Assembly: GCF_028554725.1 (NCBI RefSeq)
Contig: NC_071668.1
Coordinates: 6,531,001 to 6,595,000 of the forward strand
Direction of reading: 5' to 3'
Source of the DNA: Zeugodacus cucurbitae
Taxonomy: Eukaryota; Arthropoda; Insecta; Diptera; Tephritidae
Length of the DNA stretch: 64,000 bases
In this document: in pieces, positions 24,746-36,714 of the stretch
How the letters are laid out: every line of letters starts with the position of its first letter
Position numbering within the stretch: position 1 is the stretch's first letter
Notes under the pieces: generated by a model
Database searches by the model: none
Told to the model about the DNA's origin: nothing
What the model saw: the letters and a program-made list of their open reading frames with translations, nothing else
Position numbers and translations under genes: made by a program

Positions 24746-25270
24746 TTTTCCATCAAGTTTTTATTTGGATTTTGGAAACCTTTTCTTAAATAAAGCAAAC
24801 TAATATTCCTTCTATTGATTGAAAAGATATAAACATATGTATATAAAGCATAAGAAATATTTATTTAATATTGTTATATTTTGAATAGGCCGTACGAGCA
24901 GTTCGTAGCTTAAGATTTTCGTCGTAGGAAATCGAATGCACCATTCTGATACCTACAATATTCGGTATATCTTTATATCTTTGGTCCTGGTTGACGATTA
25001 TGTGGAAATGCTCATATACATTTAGGAAATGATGTTTTTGAAAATAAATACAAAATATAATAATTTTTAATAATTTATTTTCAGAATAGGGTTGCCATAT
25101 AAATTTATAGAATGTTGTTTTTAAAATAAACATGAAATAAAACATTTTTTAATAATTTATTTACAATGAAAAAATATGGATATGAAATTCAGAAAATATA
25201 CATATCACTAAAATGAATAGAGTTGCCAATGAACAGAAAAATTAAAATTATTAAAATTTGGTTGCAAGAA

Positions 25271-27492
25271 ATATTTGTTCATTTTATTTATTTATAATTA
25301 TTTATTATTGTCATTTTTAATTTATATAAATTAAATTTATTTAATCTAAAAATATCCAGAAATAAATTTTTCCAAAAATACATATTCTAAATGCTGAAAC
25401 TGTGCATTTTCCTCAATTTATACAAACAAAAACCAATTTTCATGCACATTTAAACTCTTATATTTGCAATACAAGTATTTCCTTTCAATTAAGCAATCAA
25501 CTTGCTGCAATAGCAAAGTAACATTTCTTGTACTGTCGCTCACCACACAAATAACTGTCAAATATTTGCAACATTTTTCCATTTTCCACTTTTTTTCCAT
25601 TTTCTATACTCCACACATTTGCTTTATGGCACTTCTATGTAATATTATTCATGTGCTTATGATTATATTTATTGGTAAAACCTACAAATGACATTACTAA
25701 CCTAAATATTATACGAAACTCATTGCTATATGTAAATGTTGGAAAAGAAACAATAACAACAACAACAACAATAGTAGATGGTAAATGGTAACAAAAGTAT
25801 ATTAGATTATTACCCGTCCACTTGAGGCATGCTAGCAATTTACATAAGTACAAACGCTCATAAGCAACGTACTTAAGTTCAGCAATACGCCGACACACAC
25901 ACACATACATACATACAAATACATATAAATATTTTATGAGTAGTAGCAGACTAGCAGCAGAGAACTTAAACCATCACGTTGCCTGGCGTTCATATAAACT
26001 ATCAGTGAGACCCAAACACACACACACACACACAGTCATGTGCTGGGCTTATAAGTTTGTATTTATGAATGTATGTGTGTGTGTGTGGCGTTCTTCGTCT
26101 AGTCTTATTTGCACTATGGCTTTTACTTGGCGACCCACACTTTGTCAATTTATTTATTTAGTTGCTTTCGCCACTCTACCGCCGCACCACCTCGCTGCTA
26201 CTGCCTGTGCATCGTGAATATTTCATCGATGGAAAAATGAGGACAAAATGAAATTGTCTGCTATGAAAGCTTATTGGACGGAAGCGTATCGAATTTCCAC
26301 TACAACACACTCGGCATTGCTGGTGTTGAAATGCGCTTCTGAGTATATGAGTATGTATGTATGTGAGTGTTGGTAAACAACGCGTTTGCTCGTAAAAATG
26401 GTTGATGGCCGCATTTCTGTTTCTGTTTGTGTGTGTGTGTGAGCGCTTCTGCATAGTTATGCAACAACAAAAAAGAGTCGCTAAGCATGAAATAGTGTAT
26501 TTGAGCAATAGTGTCGTCTCCGAGCAAATGAAATGGGCACTAAATTCGCATTTTTAAGCATATTTTTCCAAGCATTGCCATGATCTTACGCAACATAACG
26601 GTACGTATGTATTTCTGTATAGTTGTATGTCTGTCTGTTTGTGTTTGTAAATTTTTTTATAGCTTGGAAATTCGTTATTTGCATTCCTTTTCATGTTTAG
26701 TGCATATGAAATTGAATGTGATGGTCATTCAATAAGCGTATTATTTGAAATTTATGCTCAGGGTCACTGGATATTCAATTCACATGCGGACGCGGTCTGT
26801 CATATTTATTGGTCACTTTTTTTTTTGCTGCTGAAATGAGTATTTATGAGATATGGTAAAGTAAGCATTGGACTCTGCAAATAACCTCAATGAGGGTTGC
26901 CATATCAAGATTTTTATATTTTTTGTAAAATATAATAAGAATTTCAATTATTTTCAGTTTTTATTAAAAAATACGAAATTTCTGGCTTTTTTAGTTTTTG
27001 AGAACAATTTGCGAATTTAAAGTTTTCGAAAAAATTCTTCAAATTAAAAATTTAATTACTTGGACTTTTTATACCAAATTTTTAAAGCTTTCTGAGCACC
27101 TTGAGAATCTTTTTTCGCTTAATCCAATTTTTTGAAATCCACAAGTTTTACTTAGAACTCAAAATCACCACAAATTTTAATACCCTGTTTTTTTTCGGAA
27201 TTATTTAGGAAAAAGTATCGCTTGATAGAGATGATTCAACATTCCATAATAATTGGTCTTAACTGTAAATTTATGGAAAGAATTCTCTAAGTTTTGGAGA
27301 CTTTAGCTTAAGGCAGTAGTGTGCTTAACAGGCTTCAAAAAATCGATTTTTTTGTTTTGTTTTAAATCTCTTCGAAAACTATCCAAGAAAATGTCTTTAA
27401 AATTCCAGAGGCCAATTTGACATATTTTCGAAGCTAGAGCAGTTTTAGTGGCCGAGCGTCGATCAGTTTCGAATGTTCAGGCCGACCTTTAA
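25271..27492. other. Non-coding stretch with microsatellites
   Basis: Contains (AACAAC)n near 25755, (AC)n near 26015 and (TG) runs near 26070 and 26430. A single GGGTTGCCATAT box of the dispersed repeat lies at 26893. 27200-27492 appears to be the left part of an older repeat that hosts the 27493 insertion. Confidence 0.35.
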
Positions 27493-28218
27493 GGGATTAT
27501 ATACAGTTAGAATTTTCAAAAAATCGATTTTTTTTATTTCATTTTCTTAATGTACATATATTTAAGAATACACACAGAAAATTTCATATCGTTCCGGTGA
27601 ATATTTTCAAAGTTACAAGCAAATTTGAAAAGGCGTTTCAGAGTGCTTGGAAGTATAAGGTCCGAGCGGCAGCGCGTTTTTCTCAAAATGGTGTTTTCAA
27701 AGTCGGTGACCAACATTACTCGAAAACGGCTAGACCGATTAGTATCAAATTTTAACACGACCTTCTTAAATATATTTTTTAGTAGTTAATCGAAGATTTT
27801 TTCTCTCCGATAAATATTTTTTTTTTTATAAACAATTTAAGGCCGAAATTTCGGTGAAGAATCGATTTTTTTTTTTTTGAGAAACCGCCATTTTGTCAAA
27901 AAATTTTATTTTGCTTATTCCTTCGATTAATTACTAGATTTAACATTATTTTAACGAAATCTGTTTGGTTTTTTAATTTCAAATGATCCAGTTCCGAGAT
28001 ATAGTGGTCACCGCAAACCGCCTTTTTTGAGAGGAGCTCCTGGAGATCAGCTGTAGCTCTTTTTCAAATAAATATTTTTACTAGTACTAAGTCTTAAAAT
28101 ACAGTTAAAAGATACCATAATATGTGTATAAATTTTTGGATCAATAAATTAAAAAGTTTTCTCAGAAAAAAATCTGTTAAATTCACTTTTTTTCGGCCGT
28201 CTAACTGTATATAACCCC
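27493..28218. mobile_element. TTAA-inserted DNA element, Kolobok-like termini
   Basis: The left end is GGGATTATATACAGTTAGA. The right end, as reverse complement, is GGGGTTATATACAGTTAGA. Both are flanked by TTAA (27489-27492 and 28219-28222), so the empty site would read GACCTTTAAAGCGC. TTAA duplication with G-rich 5' termini fits Kolobok better than piggyBac, whose termini start CCC. No transposase is encoded; the 726-bp body is AT-rich. Confidence 0.75.
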
Positions 28219-28222
28219 TTAA

Positions 28223-29427
28223 AGCGCGTTTTCTCGAGTTTTCATTTTCACAAGTGTTAGAAATCGGTGCCGGCGATAGCAAAAAGAATATATGTCCGAT
28301 CGAAAAAAACCAAAGTGATCTAGCTTCAGTATTAAATTATCTTCTATTTGAACTAAAAAAAGTTAGACAAAAGTATTATCTAAACTACTTGTTTTGCAAC
28401 TTAAATCAATTATTTTTCTTAAAAAAGTGAATTTTTTTTTTCACACTTCGAAAAAATTTGGAATTTTATAACTTCTTCGGTATTTTTTTAGTTCATAAAG
28501 AAAAGAAACTTATAAAAATTAAAAAAAAAAAATTGGTTCGACTGTTTCAGATGCATCGCACGACCTCCATCACCGCCACCGATTTACAAGTGCAGACTCC
28601 AGGCGCTCCAGAAAAATACTTACAACTTTGAAAAAATTTCAATATTTTAAGAAAATGTAATCTAGAACATTTCAAATAGTTTGATAGTATTCGAAGTCAA
28701 GAAATCATTCAAATATATTTTTCAACAGTTCTAGAAGTCTGCCGAAGTTTTGTGTAAGCTTGATAGAGACCGATTCATCACCGTACTAGAAGAGACCGAC
28801 TTCATTCGAGATGTTTGCGGCAAATTCTTTCACTCTTTTACTCTTAACTGAAAGACTCAAAGAATATTCTCGTAGAACTTGCCAAGGGTGTCTCTTACAA
28901 AGGTCACAAGTAAATTTCACTCAAAATTTTATAAATATAACGGTTTCCTCGATGATGTGCACGAAGTTGCACATATCAAACTGTGAATTATTTCATTTTG
29001 TCAAAACAATAGGGTGGTTCAAAGTGGACTTAAAGCCTTAGATTCGTCAACAGACAACCACTTAACCTAATCTAACGTTTTTAAATGAACTGTGGCTGGA
29101 TAGAATCCTATATTTTTGGTTTAATATGGAAATATAAGTACACTCACTGCCGATTGATTGAACTTGATTATCAAAGGAGCACCCTAATATGCTTGTATAT
29201 GTATATATTAGTAAAACAATATCTTTAACAAAAATTAGTTAGAGTTGGTATAAATATTTGAAATTTTCCTTTTTCTGACCGCAACACCAGCGGTTCTTTT
29301 GTAAGGACTATATAAAGCGTATTCAAAAGCACTAAACACCAAATAAAGTAGATTATATTCGAATGTAATCAAATATAAATTTCGTGAATGAAGCCTAAAT
29401 TAGATTAAAAAACTAAAATAATATTAA
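28223..29427. other. AT-rich DNA, part of the host repeat for the 27493 insertion
   Basis: 28223-28620 continues the sequence interrupted at 27488. The remainder is unclassified. Confidence 0.35.
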
Positions 29428-29739
29428 CCCTCTTATGCCCGAATTAAAATGGGCGAAGTTAACATTTTTTTAGGACAGATATACATTAGTCTTAAATCAA
29501 ATATGAAGTGATAAAAATTTCAAAGCCCTTTGCATCCTGGTCCATTAGTTACAGGATGTTGCTTATAGGCACAAATTAAATTATTATAAATAAACTAAAC
29601 ATTTATTATATATTTTATAAATATTTATATAGTTCACTTTGTTTTAAAATAAAACAATTATTTTTATGTTTTTGAGCATTTTTTGTATAACCACTTTAAC
29701 AAAAATCAATTCCTATAGGCAACATTGGGCATGAAAGGG
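29428..29739. mobile_element. piggyBac-like miniature element
   Basis: The left end CCCTCTTATGCCCGAATT and the reverse-complemented right end CCCTTTCATGCCCAATGTT match over the terminal 13 bp at 11 positions. Both sides carry TTAA (29424-29427 and 29740-29743). CCC termini with TTAA duplication are hallmarks of the piggyBac superfamily. At 312 bp it is non-autonomous. Confidence 0.8.
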
Positions 29740-29743
29740 TTAA

Positions 29744-31780
29744 CCTATCCGAATTGGTTAAATACCAATGAAGGTGGCAAGACTGCTGTGTACGTAAACT
29801 TATACAGAAATCTCCATATTTACTTTTATAAACTAATTATCTGGCAGCTGAACGGAGGAACTGATAGCCATCACGAAATCTTTAGTCCCCGCCATTTATA
29901 TCATATTTTAAATGTAACAACCATTAACCGAAATATATCAATTATACTCTTTGTGCAACATGTTGCAAGAAGCAAAAAAAAAAATAAAAAATTGTAAAAA
30001 ACTCATAATACAAATACATCACGAAGCGCTTGGTTGCACTTAATTTTATGGCCTGTTGCACTGTCGTCTTTTTCATTGCGGATTTCGCGCGATTTTAATT
30101 ATTCTCTTTACATTTAACTGACTTTCTGTGGACTTGGACGCTAACTATAAGTACGAATGCGCCTTCACTGCACACAAACACACACACATAAACATTTATA
30201 TTTTCTTGCCACATTTGCACGATTTCGCCTTTCGCTTTTAAGTCAGATTGCATACAATTTGTGCAAATACCATTAAGTTTACAGTTGCAGCGGTGAACTG
30301 CCAAGGCTGTGTGGCGACTACTTTGCCGCGCGAATGAGATGCCGAAAAAGTCGGAAAGCACTCTTTGACCCGGTAGTTTTTTCAGCACGCGTTTGATAAT
30401 CACTTCTTTGATGCGCCGCTTTTTTATATTTTTCTGTGTGCGCGCTTTTTCGTCGCCATTCACATTTGTCAGCTTAATTTTTTATAATTTCTCGCTACGT
30501 CGTATTGCTTTCGCAGCAAAGCGCCAAGTGCCATTGCAGCAATTGAGAGACGAAAATAAAAATGAAAACGAGTAAAAACTGGTTCAGCAGTAAAAAAAGA
30601 AAGTTTTTTTTTATAAAATTGTAGTCTACATTCAGGCGCACTGACATTTTTTCAAGTAATTGATGAATATTTCGTGCGTGAATAATTTTTTTTTTGAATT
30701 TTCATTGCAACAATATTTATTTTTAACAAAATATTTAGCATTTAAATGCGATTACCGTAAATAATTTGACAATTGCGTTATAGTTGCATAAATTTCGTTT
30801 TTTGATTTTTAACTAAAAAAGCTTAATCACTCACAATTTACTCGAAATATTAAAACTTCTCGCTTAAATAGTAGGTAGCATAACAAAATTAATTCAATTT
30901 TCACTAATGCCACCACAAATTGCAACCACTAAAAATAATATTGCCCCCCAAAAATATGCTTTATTTAACTAACTTAATAATTTATCACATTAAAGTTGTA
31001 AACTCGCCAAATTACATAATTTAATCAAGGAATTTATGATGCTGACCGGCAGCTTGCTCAGCCGTAAATGGCGTATAAGAAATGCATGAAAAACTGTTTT
31101 GCGCCTAAATTGCTGCTAAAAATGTGCGTCTCTCGCAACGAGAGCAACACATACAGATATAAATTTACATTTTTGCGATGTTGAGACTTGCTGCTAGTGA
31201 CATAAAACATTTTGCGTCTTCACAGCGAATGAAAAAAAAAAATAATGTTTGTTTAATATAGTCTTCAGAGCCCATTAGCTGTTCATATGCTAGTATGAAA
31301 TTTATATTTTATATGTATATAATTATTACAACAGAAAAAGAACTAGAAATTCTTGGCAGTGGTATCTCTCTTATTTTTTACAAAAAAAAAAATAGTATAT
31401 ATATTTTAATGAAGTAATGTAGACAGCGTGCGAAAATAGACGAAAATGGATTTCAACCACGCCTATATGATAGAATGTCATATTGGAGTAGACTGAGTTT
31501 TATGTTACCTTACAATGGATAACTGAAATACAAAATAGGATATCAGCACTCACTAAGTTATCACAAACAGTGTCTCTGATATGTGGCAACGATATAGTAA
31601 TAGTCCCGCAGGTCTCCGTGCTTCCATCCGATCGGTCAATATTGAAGATATCTAAATAATAAAGAGGGTATAATTTACCAAAGAAGTATATTTTGATATT
31701 TCTGAAATCTGTCCAGACCTACCCCTTTCTTCCATATACCCAATATAATCATATCCATGCCTCTGGTTGCCTTAATACTA
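29744..31780. other. Non-coding DNA
   Basis: 30050-30600 has lower AT content and a minus-strand frame of 122 codons that begins at a GTG, with no recognisable domain. I do not call it a gene. The rest is AT-rich. Confidence 0.35.
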
Positions 31781-32079
31781 CGAGGTGTGCTCAAAATTTT
31801 TCGAGAATTTTAAAATTTCATGGATTCGGAGAGTCTTATTATGATATTTCCAAAAATAAATACAGGAAAAGGGATCGTTTTACAAGCATACGAGAAATAG
31901 CTGAAAGACCGAAGTCTATACCAAAATTCGAGTTTGAGAAGAGTTTCGACGATTCTCAGAGGCGCTGGCATAATTGTATAATATCGAATGGCAACTGTTT
32001 TAAAGACGATAACATTAATGAATGAATAAATATTTTACTCAAAAAGCGAAAATTCCCGTTATTTTTTGAACACACTTCG
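31781..32079 (+). mobile_element. Deleted mariner element with transposase C-terminus
   Basis: The ends are CGAGGTGTGCTCAAAA and, as reverse complement, CGAAGTGTGTTCAAAA, flanked by TA (31779-31780 and 32080-32081). The interior encodes, up to a TGA at 32023-32025, the C-terminal mariner signature: KSIPKFEFEKSFDD, RRWHNCIISNGNCF and a final DDNINE. The catalytic DDD core is deleted, so only 299 bp remain. Confidence 0.85.
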
Positions 32080-34153
32080 TATATAAAATTTTCTGAGTAT
32101 GACAGTTCTCAATCAAATTACACTAGAATACTTTCTAGTATACTTTCTAGTATACTTTGATTTGATACTAAAAAATATTGTTTTCTTTTTTTTAATTTTT
32201 GAGCACATTTTTATCTCTTTTTGATCTCCAAATATCTCTAAAATTAGCGAAGTTAGCTAAAATTCGATACCTGTCAAATTATCACTTCTTATCTGCCTCA
32301 GTTTTTTTGGAAAAAAAAAACATTCTCCAGTTACTCAATTAAAATTTTCTTCAAAATTCTTTAGAATTCCAATTTCAATCGCTAATTAAGCGAATATTAC
32401 ACCCACGAATACCCACACACCAACCAATCGCCACATCACTAACACCACCTTACTTCCTTAAGCCCCCTTGTGCTTTTGTCGTATAAATTACTCCGCTAAC
32501 GAGCTAAGCAGCTACTCAGGCGCCAGTTAATTAATCAAATGCTACTAATCGATTTTACCGCTACCCACTTTCGATTTTTCTTTTATGCACAACGCGCACA
32601 ACAACAACAACAACAAGTGTCAGTATTGTTTTTGTTCTTCCCGTACTTCACGTTATTAATGGCGTTTGTGGGTGAAGACTGCTTGCTATATTTAAGTGAC
32701 TAAGAAAAAGTGTTAAAGATTAAGAAAAATGAAGGAAAATAAAGAAGAAAACGTAGGAAAAGAAGAAGAAAAAATAAAAAAATACGCTGAAAAACTGAGT
32801 AAGTAGGGTGAAAGTGCAGCGAAAGCGTAAAAAAGCAACGAATGAGGTTAGCTTAAAGTTGGGTGGAAGAACAAAAATTGCCGCAAATTAGCATGAAAAA
32901 TCAATGGACTTTATTAAATTAAGGCAAAATGTGTTGTTAAGCAGTTTTAGGTATGCAAAAGCGGTTGAGAGCAAGCCAACATAATCACGGAGAGAGAGAG
33001 TGTATTTGTTTTAAAATAACTGTAAATGTGTGTGTGTTAAGCAGTTAGGGTTTACAAGCTTCCTTTATAGACTGTGTGTTAAAGGGTTGTTTATATTGTT
33101 GTTGTAAAGTTTAGCATATATTCTTCAAAGAGATACTTATACATATGTCTGTATGTATATGTCTGTTTGTATGTATTTATGTTTGTCTAGTTAGCAAACT
33201 TTACACATTTATGCTTCAAGAACTCACACTAATAATGCTGCTAACGTTGAATTATAGCACAAAATCACGCTTAACCACAAGCACAATGAAGCATAACATA
33301 ATGCAACAACAACAACACAACTGCTAAACAACTAGAGAAATCAGGGCAAACAACTAAAATAATGGTCGTGTGTAATGAAAATATATATCTATATATAGAG
33401 ATAAGACTGCAAGCAGAGAGGTAGAAAGATGGGTGTGAAGAGCGGAGAATTTCATTGCAAGGAAACATGGAAACATTGATTACACAAACTGTTAACTACA
33501 TGCTTACATTAAGCAACAACGAGAAGAAGAAGCAGAAGAAAAACAACAAAAACAAGAAGCTGAAAAACAACAACAAGCAGCAGAAAAAGGAAAAGTGGTG
33601 GAAGCAGCTAGAGCAGCAGTGGCAGTAAGCCAAAGCTAGCTAACTAACTATGTAAAGTGCATGTTTGACTCTTGCAAGCGAGGTAATAATCACCAGAGAT
33701 AAAGCACAAGACACACACGCACGCACACACAAGAGAACACACAATAGTCTTATATATATATGCATAACAGTTAATCGACAAAGCGTAGCAGCCAAGCAGC
33801 CGAATCGAAGTTATTATGTGTAAAACAAATATAGCATAGCATACATACAGGCGTGCGGCAGCACGTAGGCGTAAACAAGTGAGTATGCCAAGACGGTAGC
33901 AAATGAAATTACAATTGCCAATGGCGTTGTAAAAGTCAACAAGACAACGCAGTAGAATACACACGCACACACGTACTATATAGTATATGAATATATACAG
34001 TGTGTGTATCTACACATATATATATATATATGTATATAAGTAGTCTACAAGGCAAATAGCGTTACATTCTTAGTTGTATGCAAACAATATTAAAAGCTAA
34101 ATTATATTTGCGTAGAATGTATATATGGGCGTGTGTGTATATTTTTAGGTGTA
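32080..34153. other. Non-coding DNA with A- and AG-rich patches
   Basis: 32118-32160 has three tandem TTTCTAGTATAC units. 33145-33180 and 33700-33760 are TATG/CA-rich. Two exon-like low-complexity frames (32729-32806 and 33511-33639) are treated under findings. Confidence 0.35.
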
Positions 34154-34779
34154 AAAGGTGTGTTCAGAAAATAACGGGATTTTTTGTTTTTGAAAAAAAA
34201 TTTTTTTTTTTTTTTTAATTATCTACATTAAGGTCCTTAAAAATAGTCTCCAGCCGATATTACGCACTTATGCCAGCACTTCTTCCAATCGTCGAAACAC
34301 TTCTCAAACTCGTTTTTTGGAATAGCCTTTGACTCTTTCAGCGATTTATCGATTCGCTTGTAAAACGATGGCTCTTTAAGGTTCTTTTAATTTTTGGAAA
34401 TAGAAAAACAAGTCAAACGGACTCATATCTGTCGAAAAGGGTGGCTGAGGCATCGTTACAGTATTGTTTTTGGTCATTTGAAGTCACGAACAAGCAACGA
34501 AGTGTCAGCTTTAAACATATGAAAAACGCCGAGCTTCAATAGGATGTATGTGTATAAACATAAAAAATATTTTGAAAATTTTGACTCTCCAAACTTATGA
34601 AATTCAAAAGTTTAAAATTCCGTAAAATTTAAAAATTCCCGTTATTTTTTGAACACATGTCAAACATATATGTAAGCAAAGACAGATATGTGCAAAGAAA
34701 GCAACTAGAGGCTAAAACTCTTGGCGATTGGACTCTCCAAACCAATGAAATTTAAAATTTTTAAATTCCCGTTATTTTT
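34154..34779 (-). mobile_element. Mariner fragment with duplicated terminus
   Basis: The plus-left end is AGGTGTGTTCAGAAAATAACGG; the right end is CCCGTTATTTTTTGAACAC. The minus strand encodes the third catalytic aspartate region (MPQPPFSTDMSPFDLFFYF, about 34380-34455) and the C-terminus (KAIPKNEFEKCFDDWKKCWH, CVISAGDYF). A frameshift and a stop interrupt the frame. The right terminus is present twice, ending near 34659 and 34779, because a 148-bp segment (34583-34730) with flanking DNA is tandemly repeated. Confidence 0.82.
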
Positions 34780-34799
34780 TGAACACATGTAATGCATAT

Positions 34800-36070
34800 A
34801 TGTAAGCAAAGACAGATGTGCAAAGACAACAACGAAAAGCTAAAACTGCCTCACTCACATATATACCGCATAGATTTGCCTGTATGTGTCAACTATCTGT
34901 GTTTCTAATGCAAATTCCTCAAACATACATACACTCACACCCATACATACCAACATATGTGTCAGCTATATGCACTTTGCTTTGCTGCGAAAAGTGAAAA
35001 TTACACAGATTTACTGCAACTACTAGACGCTGCTTAGCACAACAACAAACATACATTACACAAGATATCACATAGATATTTCGGTGTGCCTTTGAAGTTA
35101 ATATTTAGCTGTGTGAGAAACCATTAAATCAGCGCACATATTAAAACTTTTAACTCGCCTGGTGGTGTTTTGGCTGTTGTTTTGTTGCAAGATTTCTATG
35201 TAAATGCAATGTGCTGGGATTTGCAGCTGCGATTCCACACACAATACAAGAGTTACTTACTTTAGGAGTTAGAATTTTAGTTGATTTCTACATAAAATAT
35301 ATTTCGTAGACAATATGTGTAGTGGGAGCTTGTTGTTGCAACAGCTGCATGTGGAAATGTATTTATTTTCCTTACATAAATTGAATCAGTTGCGTAGTCT
35401 ACATGGTTAATTTAATAATTTTAGTTGAGCGACTCCGTTGGGATTGTATAAATCAAATATGCGCCTGAAGCTATGCTTTATGTTTAAGCCTAAAATGCTG
35501 CTAATATTTTGTATATGTAAAGTAACTTCTTTTTGTCAGACTACGTTGGCATACCTATATAGTTTAAAGCATTGTATATATAAAACTGCTAATCTTCACT
35601 ATGGCTTATGTTCATCAAAATTATTATTGAAGTTTAGTTTTAATAGTTATTTATTTTTATTTTAACTTATCTTTTAAATCTATAAATTAGTAATTTTTGT
35701 TAAAGCTTCTTCAAGATTTTTTTAACATGGTTTTTTTATATATAATATTATATCAAAAATATATTACAAATGCTGTTAGCATGTGGATGAAGTGTTTCAA
35801 GAGATATATATTATTTCAAAAATTAAAGGAAAATTACAAAAAAATTATTAAAAATTATATTCATAAATTTTTTATAATCAATTTCTCCATTTTCGTCGCT
35901 TAAGACAACGCAGCATAAATTCCAAATTTTAGTCATATCAATTTGTTTTAGCAAAAGTTCAGTCGCCCAAATGTAGGCAACATTTTCATTAAATCACCAA
36001 AAAGATTTTGGTGCTTCAATTAGAAAACATTGTCGAACAACTGTTTAGACTAATAATATTCAGATCGCTT
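34800..36070. other. AT-rich non-coding DNA
   Basis: No recognised element; CA-rich simple sequence around 34920-34970. Confidence 0.35.
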
Positions 36071-36071
36071 A

Positions 36072-36714
36072 GGGGGGGGGGGGGGGGGTTATGGGATAAC
36101 GGGCCAAAAACAAAACGTTTTTGAAGATTTTTTTTTTGAGAATACTACTGAATATTTTTGAATAGTTTTATTATCATATTATTCAGTGACATTTCAAATA
36201 TGTTTTACAAAAAATCAGTTTTACAAAATGTCGAAAATCAACGAAGTTGCAGCCACTTAAAGTAGGCACTCAACGGAATTCCGCACATTGCGGTGTCCCG
36301 GATATAAGATCGTAGAATCATCTGAAACACATGGGATAAAAAAAAATTAGTTCTTTAGAAGTATATCTCCCAGCCAACGGTGCCCTTTCAAAAGAAAAAT
36401 TTTTTTTTCATTTTTTCAACGGTCGGTGAAGGTAAAAAGTACGTTTTTAGCCCTAAAAATGCGCCATTTTGTGGCTGTAAAATCGAATAGAAGCAAAAAA
36501 TAAATAAAATGTTACCGTTGGCTGGGAGTCAATTCTATGTTGCACAAGTGTGCAAAATTTCAATACGATCGGTGCATAACTTTTTGAGTTATCGTGGACA
36601 CCGACTTCCATCTTTCTCCGTATGAGCTGAAATTTTGAGACAATATTCTTCAATAGTTGTACATTCAATTTAACAAATAAAAAAAAAATTATTTTTTAAA
36701 AAATTTTATCCCAT
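36072..36714. mobile_element. Unclassified foldback-type element with G17 run
   Basis: A run of 17 Gs (36072-36088) is followed by TTATGGGATAA. The far end reads TTATCCCAT (36706-36714), an inverted partner. Inside, CTCCCAGCCAACGGT (36367-36381) and ACCGTTGGCTGGGAG (36514-36528) form a perfect 15-bp inverted repeat. No transposase is seen and no target duplication could be fixed, so the class stays open. Confidence 0.45.

Larger units (their letters stand above)
21490..25270 (-). repeat. GTTGCCA repeat block B (largest)
   Basis: About 20 copies of AGGGTTGCCAAC or close variants lie in the minus orientation relative to block A. Examples are near 21615, 21758, 21886, 22023, 22164, 22289, 23523, 23551, 23674, 23811, 23924, 24307, 24456, 25087 and 25219. 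Spacing in the best-preserved run (21615-22289) is 125-143 bp. Unit bodies are AT-rich and strongly diverged. The run is interrupted at 22400-23280 by non-array DNA and at 24480-24750 by CpG-rich boxes. Confidence 0.7.

Noticed and set aside
30095..30463. 122-codon minus-strand frame starting with a basic segment
   Set aside because: Starts at GTG, no recognisable domain, and the codon use is not distinctive; kept as unexplained.
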